NCBI RefSeq assembly: GCF_039969785.1
Contig: NZ_JBDVNC010000033.1
Span: 186,001-250,000 of the forward strand
Length of the DNA: 64,000 nucleotides
Origin: Shimia sp039969785
GTDB lineage: Bacteria > Pseudomonadota > Alphaproteobacteria > Rhodobacterales > Rhodobacteraceae
Direction: 5' to 3'
Shown in pieces: positions 43,720 through 52,217 of this stretch. Below the pieces are notes generated by a model. The model did not search any database and was not told where the DNA came from. It was given only the letters and a program-made list of their open reading frames with translations. Both the position numbers and the translations under genes were made by a program. Numbering within the stretch: the first letter of the stretch is position 1; every line of letters begins with the position of its first letter.

Positions 43720-43736
43720 TGTAAATCTTTTTTACA
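43720..43736. promoter_or_regulatory. Operator-like palindrome, copy 2 (upstream of DUF2852)
   Basis: TGTAAATCTTTTTTACA is a perfect TGTAAA-N5-TTTACA palindrome, preceded by GA as in copy 1. It lies in a strongly AT-rich stretch (43720-43780) that also has a direct repeat of TTTGTAAT. Confidence 0.5.
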
Positions 43737-43789
43737 TTTTCGACTTAAGTATTTGTAATAAATTTGTAATATAGAAAGAAAAAGTTTGA

Positions 43790-44257
43790 CTATTCTGTGA
43801 AGTCGGCTTGTTTTGCCCCGGTCAATCCGGGCAAAAGCTGTGGATTTATGGAAAACACGTGATTTGGGGTGCCTGCTGCTGCCCAAACCAGATCAAACTG
43901 CAACAGGCGGGGATCAAGAAATGCGACTGTGGGTGACGTATGGCCAACGGGACTGACGCCGCCAATCGCAAATCCGGTTTGCTGGCGAACCAGCACGGCG
44001 TCAGCCTTGCCCAGCGGCTCACCGGCTACGGCGCTCGCCTTGACCGGGTCAACCTGATTGCCACCGGCGGTCAGAAACAGGATCGCATTGCCGCTGTTGA
44101 GCCCGCAGAAAATGATCGACTTGGCAATCTGATCCAGCGTGCAATTCACGGCGTCTGCGGCCATCTGGGCGGTGCGGGCGCCGCCCGTTTCGTGAATGTC
44201 ATCTGGCAAACCGGCTGCTTTCAGCGCGGCGCGCACACGTTTCAGACTTTTGCTCAT
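43790..44257 (-). CDS. YbaK/EbsC-family aminoacyl-tRNA deacylase
   Basis: This 155-residue protein has the YbaK/ProX fold: ETGGARTAQMAADAVNCTLDQIAKSIIF, the substrate-pocket lysine near the latter, and GFAIGGVSPVGH with the GXXXP loop. Such proteins hydrolyse mischarged aminoacyl-tRNAs such as Cys-tRNA(Pro). The start MSKSLKRV at 44257 is chosen; the ORF extends upstream without support. Confidence 0.9.
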   Translation of the reverse strand: MSKSLKRVRAALKAAGLPDDIHETGGARTAQMAADAVNCTLDQIAKSIIFCGLNSGNAILFLTAGGNQVDPVKASAVAGEPLGKADAVLVRQQTGFAIGGVSPVGHTSPTVAFLDPRLLQFDLVWAAAGTPNHVFSINPQLLPGLTGAKQADFTE

Positions 44258-44352
44258 GATACATTCCTCGATGATTGGCAAAAGGACAGCGCAAGGCCGG
44301 GTCAATGTAAAGTGCTGTTGACGGGTTCCGGGTGGCATTGCAGGGTCAGGGT

Positions 44353-44739
44353 ATGATACAAAACGATAAAGACGACACGCTGACACTTGATCAGACGCTG
44401 GCACTGGAACGCAAAGTCTGGGAGGCCTTGGTAGCGGGTGAACCTGAGGCGGATGGCGCCATGTTAACAGAGGATTTTCTTGGGGTGTACGTGTCAGGGT
44501 TTTCCGACCGGGCAGGGCATATGGCAGAACTGAGCGGCGGGCCGACAATGGCTGAGTTTCGGTTGTCGCAAGCCCGCCTTATGCGCTTGGGTCCCGGACG
44601 GGTGCTGTTGTCGTATCGTGCAGAGTATCGCAAGCCAGCCCGGAAATCCTGGGAAGCGATGTATATCTCGTCGCTTTGGGAACGGCGCGGGGCGGCGTGG
44701 CTGAATGTGTTTTCTCAGGACACTCCGACGCCCGTTTAA
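44353..44739 (+). CDS. SnoaL/DUF4440-like small protein
   Basis: This 128-residue protein resembles the NTF2-like DUF4440 fold: TLALERKVWEALVAGEPEADGAMLTEDFLGVYVSGF at the start and YISSLWERRGAAWLNVFSQDTP at the end. Such proteins are ligand-binding or enzyme-like without a common function. AGGGTCAGGGT precedes the start at 44353. It is divergent from the YbaK gene. Confidence 0.75.
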   Translation: MIQNDKDDTLTLDQTLALERKVWEALVAGEPEADGAMLTEDFLGVYVSGFSDRAGHMAELSGGPTMAEFRLSQARLMRLGPGRVLLSYRAEYRKPARKSWEAMYISSLWERRGAAWLNVFSQDTPTPV

Positions 44740-44873
44740 CCGGATATGGCTGCTACTGCCATCGCGGCGGATCCCAAATCACCAAACCTGTGCGCCGTCA
44801 GGCGCGCCGCTGAATTACACCTGCGACCGGAACGAATATTGACGTCTGGCGCGCCGGGTCACACAGTCGCCTC

Positions 44874-47660
44874 ATGACATTTGATAGCAGAATGACCCGC
44901 TTGCCCCGCGCTTTTGACACTGATCTGGGGGACGAGGCTTTGCGCGCGGTGCCCGGACTGGCTGGCGATGTGGCGCAGTTGGTTCAGGGCACGGGCGGTT
45001 CCAGCCCTTATCTGAAATCTCTGATCGAGCGAGAGGCCGCATGGCTGCCAGAAGCTCTGGATGATCCGGACGGCGCGCTGACGCGGTTGTTTGCGGACCT
45101 GCGCGAAGTTGCCGCTGACAAGCTGCCCGTCGCCCTGCGTCATGCAAAACGCAAAGTCGCGCTGATCACTGCGCTGGCTGATCTGGCCGGGGTGTGGGCA
45201 TTGGAAAAGGTCACCGGGACGCTGACGGACTTTGCCGATCTGGCCAGTCAGGTGGCGCTTGAGGCGGCGATTGGCGCCGAAATCCGGCGGGGTAAATTGC
45301 CCGGTGCCAGCGACGAGGATATCCCAACTGCTGGCGGTATGGTCAGTCTGGCCATGGGCAAGATGGGTGCGCATGAACTGAATTACAGCTCGGATATTGA
45401 TCTGATCTGCCTGTTTGATGAAACCCGGTTTGATCCGGATGACTATCATGACGCGCGCGCCAGCTTCATCCGTGCGACCCGCAAAATGGCAGCGATGATG
45501 AATGACATCACAGGGGATGGGTATGTGTTTCGCACCGACCTGCGCCTGCGTCCAGACCCGGCGGTGACCCCGGTTTGCCTCGCGATGGAAGCGGCAGAGC
45601 GGTATTACGAAAGCGTGGGGCGCACATGGGAGCGTGCGGCCTTTATCAAGGCGCGCCCCTCTGCCGGTGATCTGAATGCAGGGCAGCGGTTTCTGGATAC
45701 GCTCAGGCCGTTTGTGTGGCGCAAGCATTTGGATTTTGCGGCCATTCAGGATGCTCATGATATGCGATTGCGCATTCGCGAACACAAAGGTCTGGGCGGT
45801 GGGATCACCCTGCCGGGACACAACATGAAGCTTGGGCGCGGTGGGATTCGTGAGATTGAGTTTTTCACCCAGACGCGCCAGCTGATTGCCGGTGGGCGTG
45901 ATCCCTATCTGCGCGATCGCCATACTGTACCTGCGTTGCGCAAGCTGGCATCCAAAGGGTGGGTGCCAGAGGATGTCGCGGATACGCTGTCCGATCATTA
46001 CCGGTTTCATCGAGAAGTCGAACACCGCATTCAGATGGTGAATGATGCGCGGACCCATTTGCTGCCCAAAAGCGAGGAGGGGCTGGAACGTATCGCCTGT
46101 CTGATGGGGCGTGATCTGGCAGAGCTGAAGTCGGATTTACGCGCCCGTTTGACCGAGGTGCACGAGTTGACCGAAGGATTCTTTGCGCCTGACGCGCCCG
46201 GTGCAGGGCAGGAACACGCATTTGATCCCGAAGTGCTGGAACGCTGGCAAACATATCCCGCTTTGCGCAGTCAGAGGGCGATGGAAATCTTTGGTCGATT
46301 GCGGCCGGAAATCCTGAAACGCCTGTCAGACACGGCGCGCCCGGACGATGCGCTGTTGGCGCTGGATGGGTTTCTCAAGGGGTTGCCCGCCGGTGTTCAG
46401 CTGTTTTCGCTGTTTGAAGCAAACCCTCAATTGATTGATCTGTTGATTGACATTGTTGGCACGGCCCCCGCTCTGGCGCGTCATTTGTCACGCAATTCTG
46501 GGGTGTTTGATGCGGTGATCGGGGGCAGTTTCTTTGCCACATGGCCGGGCGAAGGTGCTTTGACCGACGAATTGTCCAAAAGCCTTGCGCGGGAAGGTGA
46601 CGATTATGAACTAAAGCTGGATACGGCGCGTCGCTGGGCCAAGGAATGGCATTTTCGCGTTGGGGTGCACCATCTGCGTGGCTTGATTTGCGCAGATGAG
46701 GCCGGACGGCAATATGCTGATCTGGCGTCGGCCTGTGTGTCGGCGCTCTGGCCGGTTGTGACTGATAAGTTCGCGGAAAAACACGGGCCGGTTCCTGGTC
46801 GCGGGGCGATTGTGCTTGGTATGGGCTCACTTGGCGCACAGCGGCTGAACGCAACGTCCGACTTGGATCTGATCGTGATTTACGATGCAGACGGCGTTGA
46901 TTTCTCGGACGGGCGCAGGCCTTTGGCGTCGCGTGCATACTACGCCCGTCTGACCCAAGCGATGGTCACGGCCCTGAGTGCCCCAATGGCGCAGGGGCGT
47001 CTTTACGAGGTGGATATGCGGTTGCGCCCCTCGGGCACCCAAGGTCCGGTGGCGACCTCGGTTGGATCGTTTCGGAACTATCAGGAAAATGAGGCGTGGA
47101 CTTGGGAACATCTGGCGTTGACCCGGGCGCGTCCTATCACCGGTCACGGCGCGCTGATGGATGAGATTGAGCATTTCCGCGGTGAGATACTTGCCAAAGC
47201 GCGTGAAGAAGACACATTGCGCACCGATGTGGCCGAGATGCGCAGACGAATTGCCGGGGCCAAAGCGCCAGACGGGCCGTGGGATGCCAAAATAGGGGCA
47301 GGTCGGCTGCAGGATGTCGAGCTGATCAGCCAGACCGGCGCATTGCTGGCCGCTGCAACAGCGCGCAGTGTGGTCGAGGGTTTGCAGGCAGGTGTCGCAA
47401 TTGGATGGCTGGATGCCGCCGAGGCGACAGAGCTGAGCACGACCTATGCGCTTTTCTGGCAGGTGCAGCTGGCGTCCAGGCTTTTGTCTGGTGCAACCCT
47501 GAATACACAGGATATTGGTGCCGGAGAGCGGGCGTTTTTGTTGCGTGAGACTGGTGAGGAAACACTGGAAGCATTGGAAGCCCGAATGCAGGCTCAGTCT
47601 GAGCGGGCCGCAGTCATTATAGAAACGGCGCTGACCCGCAGTGCCCCGTCCGGAGCGTAG
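44874..47660 (+). CDS. glnE: Bifunctional glutamine synthetase adenylyltransferase/deadenylase
   Basis: This 928-residue enzyme adenylylates and deadenylylates glutamine synthetase in response to PII and glutamine. Two nucleotidyltransferase domains are clear: the N-terminal one with GKMGAHELNYSSDIDLICLFD (about residue 160) and the C-terminal one with GMGSLGAQRLNATSDLDLIVIYD (about residue 650), each followed by a helical regulatory bundle. Length matches alphaproteobacterial GlnE. The ribosome-binding site is weak. Confidence 0.95.
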   Translation: MTFDSRMTRLPRAFDTDLGDEALRAVPGLAGDVAQLVQGTGGSSPYLKSLIEREAAWLPEALDDPDGALTRLFADLREVAADKLPVALRHAKRKVALITALADLAGVWALEKVTGTLTDFADLASQVALEAAIGAEIRRGKLPGASDEDIPTAGGMVSLAMGKMGAHELNYSSDIDLICLFDETRFDPDDYHDARASFIRATRKMAAMMNDITGDGYVFRTDLRLRPDPAVTPVCLAMEAAERYYESVGRTWERAAFIKARPSAGDLNAGQRFLDTLRPFVWRKHLDFAAIQDAHDMRLRIREHKGLGGGITLPGHNMKLGRGGIREIEFFTQTRQLIAGGRDPYLRDRHTVPALRKLASKGWVPEDVADTLSDHYRFHREVEHRIQMVNDARTHLLPKSEEGLERIACLMGRDLAELKSDLRARLTEVHELTEGFFAPDAPGAGQEHAFDPEVLERWQTYPALRSQRAMEIFGRLRPEILKRLSDTARPDDALLALDGFLKGLPAGVQLFSLFEANPQLIDLLIDIVGTAPALARHLSRNSGVFDAVIGGSFFATWPGEGALTDELSKSLAREGDDYELKLDTARRWAKEWHFRVGVHHLRGLICADEAGRQYADLASACVSALWPVVTDKFAEKHGPVPGRGAIVLGMGSLGAQRLNATSDLDLIVIYDADGVDFSDGRRPLASRAYYARLTQAMVTALSAPMAQGRLYEVDMRLRPSGTQGPVATSVGSFRNYQENEAWTWEHLALTRARPITGHGALMDEIEHFRGEILAKAREEDTLRTDVAEMRRRIAGAKAPDGPWDAKIGAGRLQDVELISQTGALLAAATARSVVEGLQAGVAIGWLDAAEATELSTTYALFWQVQLASRLLSGATLNTQDIGAGERAFLLRETGEETLEALEARMQAQSERAAVIIETALTRSAPSGA

Positions 47661-47661
47661 A

Positions 47662-47931
47662 ATGGCCAACAATGAATTCGATCCCAAGGGCCTGATCCGG
47701 GAAAGTTATCGCATTGAGGGGATCACAGCAGAAGAATGCCGGTCCATCTTTCTGGACTGGGCGTTGTCGCTGAGACAGGGTGTGGAAACCAACGATGCGT
47801 TGGAGCCGTTGTTGGCTGAGTATGAGACTGCATTCCCACAGCATCCGATGACTGACCTCATGCGTCAGGGGCTTTTGAGTATCAAGACGCCCAGACGTCG
47901 GGGCGGTTGGCGGTCACGCAGCAGAAGCTAA
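47662..47931 (+). CDS. Small conserved-type hypothetical protein after glnE
   Basis: This 89-residue acidic-to-basic protein starts MANNEFDPKGLIRESYRIEGITAEECRSIFLDWALSL one base after the glnE stop, so it is probably translated with it. The C-terminus is strongly basic (TPRRRGGWRSRSRS). There is no signal peptide or membrane helix. I do not recognise the family. The helical, acidic middle suggests a small protein-binding module. Confidence 0.7.
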   Translation: MANNEFDPKGLIRESYRIEGITAEECRSIFLDWALSLRQGVETNDALEPLLAEYETAFPQHPMTDLMRQGLLSIKTPRRRGGWRSRSRS

Positions 47932-48085
47932 GCAAAACGCAGTTATTTACGTCGAAATTGCCCGTAAATGACCGAAATCTTGGGCAAATACCCATGAAAT
48001 GAACCACCCGTGTCGCAATCTCGCCCCATTTGACGGGCAATTTCTCTTCAAACAGCAGAGGTCAGAACGGCCCGAGGAGATGGAC

Positions 48086-48742
48086 ATGAAGTTTGTTCGA
48101 TTGATTGCAGCAATGACACTTGGACTGGCCGCAGCAGGATGTGCGACTGTAGATACAGCCACACGCAACGTGCCGTTTGAACCCACACCAAGTGATATTT
48201 CAGCTCCGGCGCCGTCCTTTTTCCTTGCGGACATGCATGTGAGCGTACCAACCACATTGAAGGTGTCAGAAGCCAACCGGTTCTATCCAGGTGGCGACAT
48301 TGTCTGGCGCGGTGACGTATACGGAGATCGCTACGATCAGGTGCAGGCAATTTTTGAAGAGAGCATCCGCATTGGTGCCGCTCCTTTGGATGGTGTCCGC
48401 CCTGTGAAAGTTGAGATTGAAGTCAAGCGGTTCCACGCTTTGACGGAAAAGACCCGCTACAGCGTAGGTGGTATCCACTCAATCGATTTTGTGATGACCA
48501 TCGTTGATCCGCTGACCGGTGAAGTTTTGCGCGGTCCTAAAGAGATCAAAGCCGATCTGGTCGGATATGGTGGATCCAAGGCGCTTCAGGCCGAAGCACG
48601 GGGTCTGAGCCAGAAATATCGGATCACACAGCATCTGGCACGGGTGGTTCGTGACGAGATGAGCCTGCCACAAGGGTTCCTGCCTCCTAAGGGCGGCGTT
48701 ACAGCCCGGATCAATCCATTGACCCCGGTTCAGCCACTCTGA
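48086..48742 (+). CDS. Putative lipoprotein of unknown function
   Basis: This 218-residue protein has signal sequence MKFVRLIAAMTLGLAAAGC with lipobox cysteine at residue 19. The mature domain includes FYPGGDIVWRGDVYGDRYDQVQAIFEESI and VGGIHSIDFVMTIVDPLTGEVL. It has a mixed beta/alpha pattern and no catalytic motif I can name. It may belong to a DUF common in Rhodobacterales. GAGGAG precedes the start with 6 bases between it and the ATG at 48086. Confidence 0.78.
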   Translation: MKFVRLIAAMTLGLAAAGCATVDTATRNVPFEPTPSDISAPAPSFFLADMHVSVPTTLKVSEANRFYPGGDIVWRGDVYGDRYDQVQAIFEESIRIGAAPLDGVRPVKVEIEVKRFHALTEKTRYSVGGIHSIDFVMTIVDPLTGEVLRGPKEIKADLVGYGGSKALQAEARGLSQKYRITQHLARVVRDEMSLPQGFLPPKGGVTARINPLTPVQPL

Positions 48743-48779
48743 TCTTTTCACCAGATCGATAAAGCTTTAGGAGGACGGC

Positions 48780-49976
48780 ATGACGCTGTCCTCTTTGCCT
48801 TTTGTCCGCCTGAAACCCAAAGCCAATGCCCGTGCCATTCGACACGGGTTTCCTTGGGTTTACGATAATGAACTTGTCACCGACCGACGCACCAAGGCGT
48901 TGAGCCCGGGCACGCTGGCTGTGTTGGAAGACAGCGACCGCCGCCCCTTGGGTGTGGTCGGAACCAATCCGGGATCACGTATTTTTTGCCGGATGCTGGA
49001 CCGTGACCCGGCAGCGCAGATTGATCAGGATTGGTTCGCCGCGAAATTCCGCAAAGCATTGGATATGCGCGACCGGATTTACGATGCACCGTATTATCGT
49101 TTGATCCATGCCGAAGCGGACGGATTGCCCGGTGTGGTGGTCGACCGGTTTGGCGAAGTTGCCGTGGTGCAACCCAATGCCGCCTGGGCAGATACGCTGT
49201 TGGATGAAATGATCGCGGCCTTGGTGGACGTGACCGGGATCAGCTGTGTTTTGAAAAGCGGATCAGGCCGGGCGCGCGTGTTGGAAGGGCTGGACGAGGA
49301 AAGCGGTGTTTTGATTGGCACAGCGCCAACAGCGCCGGTGCCGGTGATCATGAACAGCGCGACCTATATGGCGGATCTGACCGGCGGGCAAAAAACCGGG
49401 CTTTTCTATGATCAACGTCCCAATCATGGATTTGCGGCCAGGCTTTGCAAAGATGCAAAGGTGTTGGATGTGTTTTCCCATGTTGGCGGGTTTTCTTTGG
49501 CGGCATTGGCTGGCGGCGCATCGGGCGCGCTGGCGGTGGATGGATCGGCGGCAGCGTTGCAGTTGGCCGAAGAGGGCGCCGAGGCCGCCGGTGTGCAAGA
49601 CCGGTTCGACACAAGGCGCGGCGACGCGTTTGATGTTTTGACAGCCCTCGCAGAAGAGGGCGCGACATTTGATGTGGTGATTTGTGACCCGCCTGCGTTT
49701 GCGCCGTCAAAGCCTGCGCTGGAAAAAGGCCTGCGTGCGTATGAGCGGGTGGCGCGTCTGGCGGCCCCGTTGGTCAGCGAAGGCGGCTATCTGGGATTGT
49801 GTTCCTGTTCACACGCCGCGGATTTGCCCAAGTTTCGGGGCGCATGTGCGCGCGGTATTGGGCGGGCAGGGCGTCAGGCGCAACTGATCCACACCGGGTA
49901 TGCCGGACCGGATCATCCGTTGATGCCGCAACTGGCCGAAAGTGGCTATCTCAAGTCGTTGTTTTTCCGCCTGTGA
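48780..49976 (+). CDS. rlmI: 23S rRNA cytosine methyltransferase (RlmI family)
   Basis: This 398-residue SAM-dependent enzyme has an N-terminal PUA domain (about 1-80), a central EEHEE-type domain, and a Rossmann methyltransferase core with VLDVFSHVGGFSLAAL (SAM site), CDPPAFAPSK (motif IV) and LGLCSCSHA (motif VI). RlmI-type enzymes make m5C in 23S rRNA. AGGAGG lies 6 bases upstream. Its stop overlaps the PIN gene start. Confidence 0.92.
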   Translation: MTLSSLPFVRLKPKANARAIRHGFPWVYDNELVTDRRTKALSPGTLAVLEDSDRRPLGVVGTNPGSRIFCRMLDRDPAAQIDQDWFAAKFRKALDMRDRIYDAPYYRLIHAEADGLPGVVVDRFGEVAVVQPNAAWADTLLDEMIAALVDVTGISCVLKSGSGRARVLEGLDEESGVLIGTAPTAPVPVIMNSATYMADLTGGQKTGLFYDQRPNHGFAARLCKDAKVLDVFSHVGGFSLAALAGGASGALAVDGSAAALQLAEEGAEAAGVQDRFDTRRGDAFDVLTALAEEGATFDVVICDPPAFAPSKPALEKGLRAYERVARLAAPLVSEGGYLGLCSCSHAADLPKFRGACARGIGRAGRQAQLIHTGYAGPDHPLMPQLAESGYLKSLFFRL

Positions 49977-50515
49977 AACGGCTGTTGCTGGATACATGTG
50001 TTTTGTACCCGACAGTGATGCGGGCGGTGTTGTTGGGGGTGGCGCGCGAAGGTGCGTTTGAACCGCAATGGTCTGCGCGTATTCTGGAAGAATGGGCCCG
50101 TGCGGCGCGCAAGCTGGGACCATCTGGCGAAACGCAGGCGCGCGGTGAAATTGCGCTGTTGCGCAGCGGCTGGCCCGGCGCCGAAGTGACATGGAAACCG
50201 TCGTTGGAAGCGCGCCTGTGGTTGCCGGACCCTGCGGATACGCATGTGTTGGCAGCGGCTATTTCGGGATCGGCGGATGCCATCGTGACAATGAATGCCA
50301 AGGATTTTCCTCGCAACGTTTTGGCGGAAGAAGGGTTGGAACGGATCGACCCCGACGGGTTGTTGCGTGCAATCTGGGAGGATGACCCAGAGATGGTTTC
50401 GAGTGTATGTGAAACCGTTCGCCAAGAGGCTGATCGGCTGAGCGGAGAGACATGGCAGATGCGCGCGTTGCTGAAAAAGGCGCGGTTGCCGCGGTTGGCT
50501 AAGGCAGTGAGCTAA
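49973..50515 (+). CDS. PIN-domain ribonuclease-like protein
   Basis: This 180-residue protein starts with GTG overlapping the rlmI stop (GTGA) and begins MKRLLLDTCVLYPTVMRAVLLG. PIN-type acidic residues are visible in LLLDT (Asp7), ILEEW (Glu) and ADTHVLAAAISGSADAIVTMNAKDFP. A C-terminal helical extension (about 130-180) is present. Most small PIN proteins are toxins with an adjacent antitoxin, but none is seen; coupling to an rRNA methyltransferase instead suggests RNA maturation. The longer ORF from 49799 is inside rlmI. Confidence 0.82.
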   Translation: MKRLLLDTCVLYPTVMRAVLLGVAREGAFEPQWSARILEEWARAARKLGPSGETQARGEIALLRSGWPGAEVTWKPSLEARLWLPDPADTHVLAAAISGSADAIVTMNAKDFPRNVLAEEGLERIDPDGLLRAIWEDDPEMVSSVCETVRQEADRLSGETWQMRALLKKARLPRLAKAVS

Positions 50516-50626
50516 TAAGGCGCGTACCAAGGTAGGATCTGAGCGCGTGTTTCGACGCGTGTCGGGGCACTTTTTTGTGCAATAAACCCGCATTATGCGG
50601 ATGGCGATATTGTTGGAGAGGCTAAA

Positions 50627-51325
50627 ATGTCTGAATACCTGTTTGAACCCGCGCCGGTGTTTTCCATTCCGGTTCTGGGGGAAACTGCGCAATATCCTGT
50701 GCGCCGCATTTTCTGTGTCGGGCGTAACTATGCCGCCCATGCCGCCGAGATGGGTGGTGAGGTCGACCGCGAAGCGCCGTGGTATTTCACCAAATCGGTT
50801 CCACATGCGATTCTGAGTGGCAACGACTCGCCATACCCGCCGGGCAGTTCGAACTATCACCATGAAATGGAATTGGCATTTGCCATTGGCACGCCTGTGT
50901 TTCGCGCCAGTGCGGCCGAAGCAGAAGACGCGATCTTTGCGTATGGCTGTGCATTGGACATGACGCGCCGGGACCGTCAGCAAGATGGCAAGGACCATCG
51001 TCGTCCGTGGGATTTGGGCAAGGACGTTGAAGATTCGGCCGTTTTTGCGCCTATGACCCGGGCAGATGCAGTTGGTGTGATCGGTGATCAGCGTATTTAT
51101 CTGGCCGTGGACGGAGACATGCGTCAGGACGCGACGCTGAACGATATGGTGTGGAGCTGTGGCGAGATCGTAGCGCATCTGTCTCGCTATTATCACCTGA
51201 CACCCGGCGATGTGATTATGACCGGAACCCCGGCTGGTGTTGGGGCTGTTGAGGCCGGGCAAGAGATCACTGGCGCCATTGACGGGTTGGAGCCAATCCA
51301 GCTGCGCATCGGCTCGCCAGAATAG
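50627..51325 (+). CDS. FAH-family hydrolase (fumarylpyruvate hydrolase-like)
   Basis: This 232-residue protein has the fumarylacetoacetase-type fold: FCVGRNYAAHAAEMG, the metal ligands in YHHEMELAFAIG (Glu-x-Glu), and the C-terminal GDVIMTGTPAGVG. The CALDMTRRDRQ and RPWDLGKDVEDSA blocks match fumarylpyruvate hydrolases of the gentisate pathway (NagK type). It would produce fumarate and pyruvate. It precedes the aromatic cluster by 300 bases and may serve it. GGAGAGG lies upstream of the ATG. Confidence 0.85.
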   Translation: MSEYLFEPAPVFSIPVLGETAQYPVRRIFCVGRNYAAHAAEMGGEVDREAPWYFTKSVPHAILSGNDSPYPPGSSNYHHEMELAFAIGTPVFRASAAEAEDAIFAYGCALDMTRRDRQQDGKDHRRPWDLGKDVEDSAVFAPMTRADAVGVIGDQRIYLAVDGDMRQDATLNDMVWSCGEIVAHLSRYYHLTPGDVIMTGTPAGVGAVEAGQEITGAIDGLEPIQLRIGSPE

Positions 51326-51337
51326 ACAGGCATTACT

Positions 51338-51358
51338 CCTGAGGTGAAAAACCTCAGG
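51338..51358. other. Intergenic hairpin after FAH gene
   Basis: CCTGAGGT (51338-51345) and ACCTCAGG (51351-51358) form a perfect 8-bp stem around GAAAA. No T-run follows, so it is not a typical terminator. It starts 12 bases after the FAH gene stop. Confidence 0.55.
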
Positions 51359-51519
51359 TAGGCGCTTGATAGTTACAAAAACAACTAATATTCCCCCCAA
51401 TATGGATTTGGTTGCGTTGTTAAGTTTCAGCGGTCAGTCATTGGCTGGTACTGAAACGATGCAAGGCTTGGCGGAGCTATAGCAGAACGCCTTGTTGGGT
51501 GTGAAATCCGCACTTCATT

Positions 51520-51535
51520 GACCGAACGGACGGTC
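51520..51535. promoter_or_regulatory. Palindrome upstream of TRAP QM genes
   Basis: GACCGAACGGACGGTC has 5-base arms GACCG and CGGTC around a 6-base centre, a pattern like TetR-family operators (ACCGAACG...CGGT). It lies 98 bases before the small permease start. It may control import for the downstream cluster; the regulator is not in the window. Confidence 0.45.
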
Positions 51536-51632
51536 GATGATAGGGCAATTGCGACTGAGATCCAGCGTGCCCCTCGCAGAGGATGGGGGCAGCACTGAAA
51601 GAAGGCCATCGTGCCTGTTGCGAGGAGACGAC

Positions 51633-52217
51633 ATGTTGAAATTCATGGAACGGATTGCCCGACTTATGGCGATCTTTGGGGGGATTGTGCTGACAGTGCT
51701 GGTCATCCTGACATGCCTGAGCATTCTGGGACGGAGCCTGAATTCCATTGGCCATTCTGAAATGCTGACCGGTCTGTCACAAGGGCTTGCGGATTTGTTG
51801 CTGGCGACCGGCGTAGGTCCGATCAACGGAGACTTTGAGCTGGTCGAGGCCGGGGTGGCCTTTTCTATCTTTGCGTTTTTGCCGGTGTGCCAGCTTTATA
51901 GCGGTCATGCGACGGTGGATGTGTTTACGTCCTTTATGTCGGACCGGGTCAACAAGATCCTGATCACCTTTTGGGAAGTGGTGCTGAGTGCTGTGATCCT
52001 GTTGATCACTGCCCGCCTATACGAAGGGATGATGAGCAAACTGGGAAACGGCGAAACGACTTTTTTGCTGCAATTCCCGATCTGGTGGGCCTATGCGCTG
52101 AGCTTTGTGGGCGCGGTTGTGGCCTCGATCGTTGCGATCTATTGCGCGATTGCACGTGTGCTTGAGCTGATCACGGGGCGCAAATATTTGCCGCTGTCCG
52201 AAGGAGCGGTCCATTGA
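51633..52217 (+). CDS. TRAP small permease (orphan QM pair)
   Basis: This 194-residue four-helix membrane protein has helices near 8-30, 70-90 (FSIFAFLPVCQLYSGHATVDVF), 105-125 and 150-170. The start at 51633 has GAGGAG 6-8 bases upstream. It overlaps the large permease gene. No binding-protein gene is adjacent, unlike the other two TRAP loci. Confidence 0.88.
   Translation: MLKFMERIARLMAIFGGIVLTVLVILTCLSILGRSLNSIGHSEMLTGLSQGLADLLLATGVGPINGDFELVEAGVAFSIFAFLPVCQLYSGHATVDVFTSFMSDRVNKILITFWEVVLSAVILLITARLYEGMMSKLGNGETTFLLQFPIWWAYALSFVGAVVASIVAIYCAIARVLELITGRKYLPLSEGAVH

Noticed and set aside
50560..50590. GCAC-TTTTTT-GTGC hairpin after the PIN gene as a terminator
   Set aside because: The T-run is in the loop, not after the stem, and the stem is only four pairs, so termination is not supported.
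49946..51400. Long open frame (484 codons) antisense to the PIN and FAH genes
   Set aside because: Both plus-strand genes have strong family motifs and ribosome-binding sites; the antisense product is low-complexity and spans two genes and their gap.
51427..51826. Short open frames on the minus strand across the TRAP small permease start
   Set aside because: They overlap the permease gene and its ribosome-binding site and have no family features.
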